A stretch of DNA of 64,000 bases, taken from assembly GCF_044326205.1 (NCBI RefSeq), contig NZ_JBIRCY010000020.1, forward strand, positions 50,159 through 114,158. Reading direction: 5' to 3'. The translations under genes and the position numbers were made by a program. The notes below the pieces were generated by a model. That model was not told where the DNA came from. It was given only the letters and a program-made list of their open reading frames with translations, and did no database searches. This stretch comes from Kumtagia sp044326205. GTDB taxonomy: Bacteria; Pseudomonadota; Alphaproteobacteria; Rhizobiales; Rhizobiaceae. Shown piece after piece: positions 23,663 through 30,879 of this stretch. The first letter of the stretch is position 1; every line of letters begins with the position of its first letter.

Positions 23663-24883
23663 TCACTCCGCAGGTTGCGGCACTGCGGCGGATAAACTCC
23701 TGGCTCTTTCGCCGGCCAGCGTCCGCTGGCCGAAGAGCACGGTCAGCAAGGCGATCGTCCCGGACACGACCGACACCCAAAAGCCGTTCTGGGCCCCGAA
23801 AGTATCGACCACCCAACCGGCGGCGAAGGCGCCCAGCGCCATGCCGATGCCGATGCCGGTCATCACCCAGGTGACGCCCTCGGTCAGCATGGTTTCCGGC
23901 ACCCGCCGCTCGATCAGGCCGAAGGCGGTGATGAAGGTCGGCGAGATCGCCACGCCGCTGGCGAAGACGGCCAGCGCCAGCATCGGCACCGTGTCGGCGA
24001 CCAGCAGCGGCAGTGTGGTCAGCGCGATGACGGCGACGGCGATGGCGAGCTGCCGCTGCAGCGGCATTTTCAGGTTCAGCGCGCCGACGATCAGGCCGAC
24101 GACGAACGAGCCGACCGCATAGACGCCGATGACCAGGCTGGCGGCGCTCGGCTGCCCGAGTTCCCTGGTAATCGCCACCGCGCTGACTTCGGCGGTCGCG
24201 AAGATCGCGCCGATGAAGATCAGGGCGAAGGTGACGATCTGCACCGGCCGCTGCCGGATCGCCGAGCCGTTCGCGCCTTGCTCGACTGGCCTGACCCGCG
24301 GCTCGGTCGAGCGCTGCAGAATGAAGGCAGCCGTGCCGAACGCAAGAAACAGCGTGCTCACCAGCATTCCCGCCTCGGGGAACAAGGCCACGCTGAGGCC
24401 GACCGAGAGCGACGCGCCGGCGATATAGACCAGCTCGTCCGCCGCCGATTCGAAGGCAAAGGCCGTGTTGAGTTCGGGGCGGTCGCGAAAGATCTCGCTC
24501 CAGCGCGCCCGGAGCAGCGCCGGAATGCTGGGCATGACGGCGGCCGCGAGCGCCGACACGAACAGCGTCCAGATCGGCCAATCTTGATGCGCGGCGGCGA
24601 TCATCAGGGCGAAGGCGATGACGGAGATGATGGTGGTGGGAACGACGACACGCGACTGGCCGACACGGTCGATCAGCCGCGAGATTTGGGGTGCGGCGAA
24701 GGCGTTGGTCAGCGCGTAAGTCGCCGACACGGCGCCGGCCAGCCAGTATTCGCCGTAGGTCTGCGACAGCATGGCAACGATGCCGATCGGGGCCATGGCG
24801 ATGGGCAGCCGGGCGAAGAAGCCGGCCGAGGCAAAACCTTTGGCTCCCGGCGCGCGGAAAATTTCCTTATACGGATTGGCCAT
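23663..24883 (-). CDS. MFS transporter, probable drug efflux pump
   Basis: A 406-residue, 12-helix major facilitator. Recognisable parts: GFFARLPIAMAPIGIVAML in helix 1, LTNAFAAPQISRLIDRVGQ in the loop between helices 2 and 3, and a long central loop with RPVEQGANGSAIRQRP. It probably exports a hydrophobic compound by proton antiport. M7 (ATG 24883) is preferred because AGGA lies eight bases before it; ATG 24889 and TTG 24901 are also in frame. It diverges from a TetR gene across three copies of a 15-bp palindrome, so it is very likely repressed by that regulator and induced by its substrate. Confidence 0.88.
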   Translation of the reverse strand: MANPYKEIFRAPGAKGFASAGFFARLPIAMAPIGIVAMLSQTYGEYWLAGAVSATYALTNAFAAPQISRLIDRVGQSRVVVPTTIISVIAFALMIAAAHQDWPIWTLFVSALAAAVMPSIPALLRARWSEIFRDRPELNTAFAFESAADELVYIAGASLSVGLSVALFPEAGMLVSTLFLAFGTAAFILQRSTEPRVRPVEQGANGSAIRQRPVQIVTFALIFIGAIFATAEVSAVAITRELGQPSAASLVIGVYAVGSFVVGLIVGALNLKMPLQRQLAIAVAVIALTTLPLLVADTVPMLALAVFASGVAISPTFITAFGLIERRVPETMLTEGVTWVMTGIGIGMALGAFAAGWVVDTFGAQNGFWVSVVSGTIALLTVLFGQRTLAGERARSLSAAVPQPAE

Positions 24884-24919
24884 CTTCATCTTCCTCGACA
24901 AGGGGTGGGCCGTAAACTA

Positions 24920-24986
24920 CATACGTGGCGTATGAGTTTTAGATAGTTCATACGTTGCGTATGTCAATTGGCATACGCAACGTATG
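24920..24986. promoter_or_regulatory. Three near-identical 15-bp palindromic operators
   Basis: CATACGTGGCGTATG (24920-24934), CATACGTTGCGTATG (24949-24963) and CATACGCAACGTATG (24972-24986) share the symmetric arms CATACG/CGTATG around three bases. Copies two and three are reverse complements of each other. Centres are 29 and 23 bases apart. They fill the 122-base gap between the MFS and TetR genes and are almost certainly the operator of the TetR protein, which would repress both genes. Confidence 0.85.
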
Positions 24987-25005
24987 TGAATAGGGCCAGA
25001 CGACG

Positions 25006-25635
25006 ATGCACAGACCGCGCAAGGAGATGATTGCCGAGACCCGCGCCAAGCTGATCGAGGCAGCCCGCCGTGCCTTCGGCACTGTGGGGTATGCAGAGGC
25101 CTCGATGGATGACTTCACCGCCGAGGCCGGGCTGACGCGCGGCGCGCTTTACCATCATTTCGGCGACAAGAAGGGACTGCTGCAGGCGGTGATCGCCGAG
25201 ATCGACGCCGAGATGAACGCGCGGCTCTGCGCCATCTCCGCTAGCGCGCCCAACCGCTGGCAGGGTTTTGTCGACGAAACCGTCGCCTATATCGAGATGG
25301 CGCTGGAGCCTGAAATCCAACGCATCGTGCTGCGCGATGGGCCGGCGGTGCTCGGCGACCCGTCGCGATGGCCGAACGCCAACGCGTGCGTCTCGTCGAT
25401 GACAAAAAACCTGACGCTTCTCAAGGAACAGGGCGTTATCGTCGATGTCGACCCGGAAGCGGCCGGACGCCTGGTCAGCGGCGCCTCCCTCTACGCCGCG
25501 CAATGGATTGCCAATTCCGACGATCCAGAGGCGACGTCGGAAAAGGCGGTCAAGGCGTTCCGGGCGATGCTTGACGGTTTTCTTGTTCCGGCGAAAGTTG
25601 CCGAAACTCGGTCCATTCAGCCCGCTGGAGCCTGA
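25006..25635 (+). CDS. TetR-family repressor of the adjacent MFS pump
   Basis: A 209-residue TetR regulator. The helix-turn-helix reads KLIEAARRAFGTVGYAEAS, MDDFTAEAGLTRGALYHHF and GDKKGLLQAVIAEID. The C-terminal part (LEPEIQRIVLRDGPAVLG) is the TetR ligand-binding domain. It likely binds the three palindromes at 24920-24986 and dissociates when a drug-like ligand is present. ATG 25006 gives the usual short arm before the helix-turn-helix. Confidence 0.92.
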   Translation: MHRPRKEMIAETRAKLIEAARRAFGTVGYAEASMDDFTAEAGLTRGALYHHFGDKKGLLQAVIAEIDAEMNARLCAISASAPNRWQGFVDETVAYIEMALEPEIQRIVLRDGPAVLGDPSRWPNANACVSSMTKNLTLLKEQGVIVDVDPEAAGRLVSGASLYAAQWIANSDDPEATSEKAVKAFRAMLDGFLVPAKVAETRSIQPAGA

Positions 25636-25730
25636 CGGTCGGTTGATTCCGGCGCGAAGCCGCTGCCGTGGCAGGGGCGGCGCGTTCGACTATAGTTCGG
25701 GCGAACGCTTGGCTGGGGGCGATTCGCCAG

Positions 25731-26714
25731 ATGTGGGATTTCGAGATCGGCAGGACCATCGGCATCGTGCTGCGCACCTGGCCGTTCGTCGTCTTTCGCA
25801 TGATCGTCTATTTCGGCATCACGCTGGCCTTCATCGTCGTGACGGCGACGGGCGCCGGCGTTGGATATGGCGCCGGCCACATCTTTGATGACGCCGGTGG
25901 TCCGCTTGGCCTCGGCCTTTGGGGCGGCGTCGCCGGCTTCACGTTGGTTTCAGCGGTGCTTTATTGGGCGCGAGAGTACATTCTCTACATCGTCAAGGCG
26001 GGCCACATCGCCGTCATGGTGCATCTGATCGACGGGCATGAGGTGCCTGGCGGACAGGGCCAGATAGCCTATGCCCGGCAGGTGGTCACCGCCCATTTCG
26101 GCGAGGCGAACACGCTGTTCGTGCTCGACCAGTTGATCAAGGGTGCGATCCTGGCGATCACCGGCCTGATCGGCGGTATAACCGCCTTCATCCCCATACC
26201 GGGCCTGAGCACGCTGGTAAGTTTCGTCAACTCCGTCATCCGCATGTCGATGACTTATGTCGACGAGATCATCCTCGGCTATAACATCCGCCAGGACAGT
26301 ACGGAGCCCTTCGACACCGCCTGCCGGGCGGTCGTGCTCTATGCGCAGAATGGCAAGGCGATGATCAAGAACGCGCTGTGGCTGACCATCTTCATGTGGG
26401 TCATCGCCATCGTCGTCTTCCTGTCGACCCTCGCCCCCGCCGCAGCGGTTCTCTATTACATGCCCGGCCAGCTTGCCGGCTGGGGTTTCGTGTTGGCCAT
26501 CATCTTCACCTGGGCTTTCTCGTCCGCCTTCATCGAGCCCTTCTGCATCGCCGCACTGATGCAGGTCTATTTCCGCCGCATCGAGGGCCAGGCACCCGAT
26601 CCGGAATGGGACCGGCGCCTGTCGGACGCATCGAAAAAGTTCCGCGAGTTGAAGGAAAAGGCTGGCGCTTCGGTCGGCGGAGCCGCCTGGGGCAGGGCGC
26701 CGGGCACTGCCTGA
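25731..26714 (+). CDS. Multi-pass membrane protein of unknown function
   Basis: A 327-residue protein with about six hydrophobic helices, for example RMIVYFGITLAFIVVTATG, LWLTIFMWVIAIVVFLS and GWGFVLAIIFTWAFSSAF. There are amphipathic linkers between them and a soluble C-terminal tail of about 55 residues with charged helix (DRRLSDASKKFRELKEKAG). It has no catalytic motif that I recognise. A conserved-looking MVHLIDGHEVPGGQGQIAY loop sits near residue 100. ATG 25731 is the start of the hydrophobic pattern. It stands alone, about 95 bases after tetR. Confidence 0.75.
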   Translation: MWDFEIGRTIGIVLRTWPFVVFRMIVYFGITLAFIVVTATGAGVGYGAGHIFDDAGGPLGLGLWGGVAGFTLVSAVLYWAREYILYIVKAGHIAVMVHLIDGHEVPGGQGQIAYARQVVTAHFGEANTLFVLDQLIKGAILAITGLIGGITAFIPIPGLSTLVSFVNSVIRMSMTYVDEIILGYNIRQDSTEPFDTACRAVVLYAQNGKAMIKNALWLTIFMWVIAIVVFLSTLAPAAAVLYYMPGQLAGWGFVLAIIFTWAFSSAFIEPFCIAALMQVYFRRIEGQAPDPEWDRRLSDASKKFRELKEKAGASVGGAAWGRAPGTA

Positions 26715-26926
26715 TTTTTGCCATGCCTGAGAGACCTATGGCGGACAGGCGCAATCGACTGCCGTCGCGCGCCTCCTGGAGGATGCACTTGGCACCGACC
26801 TACGCGCGCCAAGCTTTCCGTCGCGGCTTGAATAGCATGTCTCTGACGGCGCGAATCTGTTGATGCCGCCGTCCGGTATCGTTGCAAGACGTGGTCTTTC
26901 CCGTCCCGCGCGCCTATATCGGGTGC

Positions 26927-27853
26927 ATGGCCACCAAGCTCTACACACATCCCGTCTTCCTCGAACATTTGACGCCGCCCAGCCATCCCGAACGGCCGGA
27001 TCGGCTTCGCGCCATTGAGCGGGTGCTGGAGGAAGACGCCTTTGCCGACCTGGTCCGTGTCGAGGCGCCCGAGGCCGACGAACAGGCGCTGACTTACGCC
27101 CATCCCGAGCGCCACGTCGACAAGATCCGCGCCGCGATCCCCGAGACGGGCATCCGCTCGATCGATGCCGACACCTCCGTCAGCCCGAAGAGCTGGGAGG
27201 CGGCGATCCGCGCCGTCGGCGCGGCCAACTCTGCCGTCGACGACGTTTTCGGTGGCAAGGCTGACAATGTCTTCGTCGCGGCCCGCCCGCCTGGCCATCA
27301 CGCGGAAAAAACCACCGCGATGGGTTTCTGCCTGTTCAACACGGCGGCCATCGCCGCCCGCCATGCGCAGAAAAAACATGGCGCCGAGCGCGTCGCCATT
27401 GTCGACTGGGACGTGCACCACGGCAACGGCACGCAGGACATCTTTTGGGACGATCCCAGCGTCCTCTACTGCTCGACGCACCAGATGCCCCTCTATCCCG
27501 GCACCGGCGCCAGGGACGAGACCGGCGTGGGCAACATCGTCAATGCGCCGCTGTCGCCGCGCACCGGAAGTGACCTTTTCCGCGAGGCGTTCCGCGCCCG
27601 CGTGCTGCCGGCGCTCGACAATTTTGCGCCGGACCTGATCATCATTTCGGCCGGATTCGACGCCCACCACCGCGACCCACTGGCGGAGATCTATCTTACC
27701 GAAGAAGACTTCGACTGGGCGACTGGCCAGTTGCTCGACCGCGCCGGAAAGAGCGCCGGCAACCGCCTGGTTAGCCTGCTGGAAGGCGGTTACGACCTGG
27801 AAGGCCTATCCTCCTCCGTCGCCGCCCATGTCAGCCGCATGATGAGAGGATGA
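26927..27853 (+). CDS. Histone deacetylase family protein (acetoin utilisation/acetylpolyamine amidohydrolase-like)
   Basis: A 308-residue zinc hydrolase of the arginase/deacetylase fold. HPERPDRLRAIERVLEE is the N-terminal signature; RPPGHHAEKTTAMGFCLFN contains the paired histidines; VDWDVHHGNGTQDIFWDD and SAGFDAHHRDPLAEIYL carry the zinc-binding Asp and His residues. Bacterial members remove acetyl groups from polyamines or lysines. The ATG at 26927 is chosen over an open upstream extension. Its stop overlaps the xseB start (ATGA). Confidence 0.92.
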   Translation: MATKLYTHPVFLEHLTPPSHPERPDRLRAIERVLEEDAFADLVRVEAPEADEQALTYAHPERHVDKIRAAIPETGIRSIDADTSVSPKSWEAAIRAVGAANSAVDDVFGGKADNVFVAARPPGHHAEKTTAMGFCLFNTAAIAARHAQKKHGAERVAIVDWDVHHGNGTQDIFWDDPSVLYCSTHQMPLYPGTGARDETGVGNIVNAPLSPRTGSDLFREAFRARVLPALDNFAPDLIIISAGFDAHHRDPLAEIYLTEEDFDWATGQLLDRAGKSAGNRLVSLLEGGYDLEGLSSSVAAHVSRMMRG

Positions 27854-28107
27854 GAATGGCCGAGGAACCGAACGCCGACATCAAGGCCATGAGCTTCGAG
27901 CAGGCGCTCGACGCGCTGGAAAAGATCGTCGACGATCTGGAGCGCGGCGACGTGCCGCTCGACCAGTCGATCCGTATCTACGAGCGCGGCGAGGCGCTGA
28001 AATCCCACTGCGACCGTTTGTTGAAGTCCGCCGAGGACAAGGTTGAAAAGATTCGCCTTTCCCGCGAGGGCAAGCCGGTGGGCGTGGAGCCGCTGGATGG
28101 GGAGTGA
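27850..28107 (+). CDS. xseB: Exodeoxyribonuclease VII small subunit
   Basis: An 83-85-residue helical hairpin protein that binds several-fold to XseA and forms exonuclease VII, which trims single-stranded DNA. Core: SFEQALDALEKIVDDLERGD and LDQSIRIYERGEALKSHCD. Start could be ATG 27850, overlapping the preceding stop, or ATG 27856, which has a better spacing from GAGG. From family knowledge xseB usually lies near dxs in rhizobia; here about 2.7 kb of accessory genes separate the two. Confidence 0.94.
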   Translation: MRMAEEPNADIKAMSFEQALDALEKIVDDLERGDVPLDQSIRIYERGEALKSHCDRLLKSAEDKVEKIRLSREGKPVGVEPLDGE

Positions 28108-28192
28108 CGCGCAAGGGAATCAAGGCGTCGTTTTGGATTGCTCTCTTCCTGTACAGTCACTACATTAGCCCGACTTAGCTAAGGAGGTGACA

Positions 28193-28459
28193 ATGCCTGT
28201 CGTGAACATGCATGAAGCCAAATCCTCGCTCTCGCGGCTGGTGGAGGCTGTTGCATCCGGCGAAGAGGACGAGATCGTGATTGCCCGCAACGGCAAGCCA
28301 GCAGCGAAGCTTCTGCCGATTGAAGGGAGCCGCAAAGGTGGTGTGAGGTTGGGTCTGGCCGCCGGAAAGTACCGTTCCATATCGCTTGAGGAATTCAACT
28401 CCACCGACGATACAATTGCCGCCATGTTTGACGGGTCCGAAGTTGAACCTTCTCGTTGA
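28193..28459 (+). CDS. Type II antitoxin, Phd/YefM-VapB family
   Basis: An 88-residue antitoxin beginning MPVVNMHEAKSSLSRLVEA, the Phd/YefM-like DNA-binding start, then EIVIARNGKPAAKLLPIEG. The C-terminal half (GLAAGKYRSISLEEFN) should bind VapC. AAGGAGG at 28181-28187 is an excellent ribosome-binding site for ATG 28193. The upstream region contains CTGTACAGT, which could be part of an operator. It overlaps vapC by 17 bases. Confidence 0.9.
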   Translation: MPVVNMHEAKSSLSRLVEAVASGEEDEIVIARNGKPAAKLLPIEGSRKGGVRLGLAAGKYRSISLEEFNSTDDTIAAMFDGSEVEPSR

Positions 28460-28832
28460 CACGCATGTTGCGATCTGGCTGGTTTCTTCACCCGAGCGCC
28501 TGCCTGACAAAATAACCAGCCTGCTTGTCGACGAGGCCAATAGGGTGTTCGTTTCCGCAATTTCTATTTGGGAAACCTCCATCAAGTTTGCGCTGCACAA
28601 GCCGTCCAGCCCGCCATTTCCGGGTCGCGAACTATTGCGGTTGGCCGTCGCGTCCGGTTGCGAGATGTTGGTCGTGAAGGAAGCGCACGCAAGTGCCGTG
28701 GACGATCTGCCTCTGCTGCATGGCGATCCGTTCGACCGGCTACTCATAGCCCAAGCACTCAGCGAGCCTATGCGGCTGATTTCCGCGGACCGTCAGGTTG
28801 CGGCCTACAGCGATACGGTGATCTCTTGGTAG
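28443..28832 (+). CDS. vapC: VapC-type toxin, PIN-domain RNase
   Basis: A 129-residue PIN-domain ribonuclease. The four acidic catalytic residues are present: Asp6 (LLVDTHVAIWL), Glu44 (IWETSIKF), Asp98 (DPFDRLLIAQA) and Asp116 (LISADRQV). It should cleave a specific RNA, often a tRNA, when free of antitoxin. The start is a TTG at 28443; there is no ATG before Asp6. It overlaps the antitoxin gene by 17 bases, which couples their translation. It appears intact. Confidence 0.88.
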   Translation: MNLLVDTHVAIWLVSSPERLPDKITSLLVDEANRVFVSAISIWETSIKFALHKPSSPPFPGRELLRLAVASGCEMLVVKEAHASAVDDLPLLHGDPFDRLLIAQALSEPMRLISADRQVAAYSDTVISW

Positions 28833-28902
28833 CGAAGCTCAGGTCGGTTTGAACAGTGCCGGCACGTCCACTACATTGGGATTGCCTCGAAAGGATCGAG
28901 CC

Positions 28903-29193
28903 ATGTGCCGCAACATCAAGACGCTGTTCAATTTCGATCCGCCGGCGACCGACGAAGAGATCCATGACGCCGCACTGCAATTTGTCCGAAAACTGAGCGG
29001 GGCGAACAAGCCGTCGAAGCGCAACGAGGACGTTTTCAACCTCGCGGTCGAACGGATTGCCGCCGCCGCGAAGGAACTGCTCGTGTCGCTCGAGACCACC
29101 CAGCCGCCGAAAGACCGCGAGGAAGAGACTGTAAAGGCGCGCGCCAGATCGGCTCACCGTTTCGCCAAACAGCCGGAGATCGTTTTCGAATAA
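28903..29193 (+). CDS. DUF2277 family protein
   Basis: A 96-residue soluble helical protein beginning MCRNIKTLFNFDPPATDEE and containing LQFVRKLSGANKPSKRNED, the signature of DUF2277, a small family of unknown function found in many soil bacteria. ATG 28903 is selected because the signature begins there. It is a single gene between two toxin-antitoxin loci. Confidence 0.85.
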   Translation: MCRNIKTLFNFDPPATDEEIHDAALQFVRKLSGANKPSKRNEDVFNLAVERIAAAAKELLVSLETTQPPKDREEETVKARARSAHRFAKQPEIVFE

Positions 29194-29253
29194 GCTTCTT
29201 TCGGGAAACGACCCGCACCCATCCTATAGCGATTGCAGGCCTATCGGAATTCT

Positions 29254-29547
29254 CTATTCGTCTTCGTATTCGCGCTCCTGTGCCGGGTGCTTGACGCTCA
29301 GCACAACGACCGTATCGTCCGCTTCGTCCACGGCGTAGTAGATCAAATAGGCATATTGGGTCGTCACCAGTTTCCGCACGCCCTCCGTGGATTGTCGGCG
29401 ACCAGCGAAGGGGAATGCTGTAAGCAACTGAAAAGACGCAAAAATACTTGCCCGGACGCGTCGCGCCGCTTGCGGGCTGCGCGCTTTCAACTAGTCGGCG
29501 CTGCTTGTGAGATTGTCGTTGGCGCGGCGTGTCAGCCGCAGCTTCAT
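29254..29547 (-). pseudogene. ParE-type toxin interrupted by an amber codon
   Basis: Reading from ATG 29547 the product begins MKLRLTRRANDNLTSSAD, reaches TAG at 29493-29491 (codon 19), then continues in the same frame LKARSPQAARRVRASIFAS, GVRKLVTTQYAYLIYYAVD and HPAQEREYEDE to the stop at 29254. This is a complete ParE-type toxin apart from one stop. ParE proteins often have Trp or Tyr at that place, so TGG to TAG is the simplest explanation. The ATG overlaps the antitoxin stop (ATGA), the normal arrangement, which confirms that the upstream part belongs to the gene. A stop-suppressed or internally started product is less likely. Confidence 0.85.
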
Positions 29548-29768
29548 GCGCCGAACCGGCGGAAGGTGGCCTCGACCTCCGCTTCTGTGGCGAATTCACC
29601 GCGGCGCATCTGCGCGAGTCCTTCCAGCACGTCCGGCAGATGCGCGACATCGATATCCTCGGCAGCATCGCTCTCGGCGATCGCGAGCATCATGCGCGCG
29701 ACTTCCTCCTGATCAGCATCAGGCAGGCGCCGTACCGCCTCGACGGCTTTCCTCAAAAGTTCGTTCAT
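29544..29768 (-). CDS. Small antitoxin-like protein paired with the interrupted ParE
   Basis: A 74-residue acidic protein (NELLRKAVEAVRRLPDADQ, then AEDIDVAHLPDVLEGLAQM and ATEAEVEATFRRFGA). It matches small partners that precede ParE-type toxins in alphaproteobacteria. It lacks an obvious ribbon-helix-helix. Its stop overlaps the toxin ATG. It is intact, so antitoxin is still made although the toxin is broken. Confidence 0.75.
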   Translation of the reverse strand: MNELLRKAVEAVRRLPDADQEEVARMMLAIAESDAAEDIDVAHLPDVLEGLAQMRRGEFATEAEVEATFRRFGA

Positions 29769-29825
29769 GACCGTCAGAATACGCTAGAAGGGAGGATCGC
29801 GAAAGCCGAGACGAACAGGTGCCCC

Positions 29826-30746
29826 ATGAGCTTTTTCCCCGGAAACGACCCCCAGCCAGGCGATGCCTTCGCCTGCGACGCGATCGAACTGATGGTCATC
29901 CCCAACGCCAAGGATCTCGGCGGCTTCGAGGTCCGGCGCGCCCTGCCGACGGCAAAACGCCGGCTGGTCGGCCCGTTCATCTTCTTCGACCGCATGGGGC
30001 CAGCCATCCTGCGCTCGGACCAGGCGATGGACGTGCGCCCGCATCCGCATATCGGGCTGGCCACCGTCACCTACCTTTTCGACGGCAAGATCAGGCACCG
30101 CGACTCGCTCGGCACCGAGATGGTGATCGAGCCCGGCGACGTGAACCTGATGACGGCCGGCCGCGGCATCGTCCATTCCGAGCGCACGCCGGAGGAGCTT
30201 CGCGGCGCGCCTATGTCGATGTCCGGCCTGCAGACCTGGATCGCGCTACCCGAGGACAAGGAGGAAACGGCGCCGTCATTCGAAAACACCGGCCGCGCCG
30301 TCCTGCCCGTCTTCGACGATGCCGGCGTTTCCGGCCGCGTTGTCATCGGCGGTTTTTCCGGCCTGAAATCCCCCGTGCGCACGGCAAGCGACACGCTTTA
30401 CGCCGACATCTCGCTCGCCGCCGGCGCCAGCGTCGCTGTCCCTGCCGAGGCCGAGGAGCGCGCCATCTATGTGCTCGAGGGCGAGGTCGACATTTCCGGC
30501 GACCGCTTTCCATCCGACCGCCTGCTTGTCTTCCGTCCCGGCGACGAGATCGTCGTGTCGTCGGAGCGCGGCGCGCATTTCATGCTGTTCGGCGGCGCTT
30601 CACTCGGTTCGCCGCGCCACATCTGGTGGAATTTTGTCTCATCCTCCAAGGAACGCATCGAGCAGGCCAAGAATGAATGGAAGACCGGCCGTTTCGACAT
30701 CGTGCCGGGCGACGCGGAAGAGTTCATCCCGCTGCCCGAAGGGTAG
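29826..30746 (+). CDS. Pirin family protein
   Basis: A 306-residue bicupin. The N-terminal cupin carries the pirin metal site: RPHPHIGLATVTYLFDGKI, HRDSLGTEM, PGDVNLMTAGRGIVHSERT. The C-terminal cupin ends with a pirin-type helix (KERIEQAKNEWKTGRF). Bacterial pirins include quercetin 2,3-dioxygenases and regulators of metabolism, so the role is uncertain. Start ATG 29826 fits the homology; in-frame sequence upstream is antisense to the toxin-antitoxin locus and is not part of the gene. Confidence 0.9.
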   Translation: MSFFPGNDPQPGDAFACDAIELMVIPNAKDLGGFEVRRALPTAKRRLVGPFIFFDRMGPAILRSDQAMDVRPHPHIGLATVTYLFDGKIRHRDSLGTEMVIEPGDVNLMTAGRGIVHSERTPEELRGAPMSMSGLQTWIALPEDKEETAPSFENTGRAVLPVFDDAGVSGRVVIGGFSGLKSPVRTASDTLYADISLAAGASVAVPAEAEERAIYVLEGEVDISGDRFPSDRLLVFRPGDEIVVSSERGAHFMLFGGASLGSPRHIWWNFVSSSKERIEQAKNEWKTGRFDIVPGDAEEFIPLPEG

Positions 30747-30879
30747 GGCGCGTCAACCCTTCGCATTTACAGGGCACGCTTTAGTCATTATCTCCGATCA
30801 GGATAATTGAGACCGAGGGTCCGTCCGACCTGAACACCGACGATATCCAGGCCAAAACCTGGTCGCAGGCGTAAAGCAA

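Noticed and set aside
23567..24122. C-terminal extension of the ParE-type toxin frame
   Set aside because: It arises only after the frameshift, is antisense to the MFS gene and has no similarity to toxins.
24920..24986. Short regular repeats as a CRISPR array
   Set aside because: Repeats are 15-base palindromes with spacers of 14 and 8 bases in a promoter region, with no cas genes; they are operators.
26715..26926. Possible small genes between the membrane protein and the deacetylase-like gene
   Set aside because: Frames in this 212-base gap are fragments continuing from neighbouring genes; none has a start with a ribosome-binding site.
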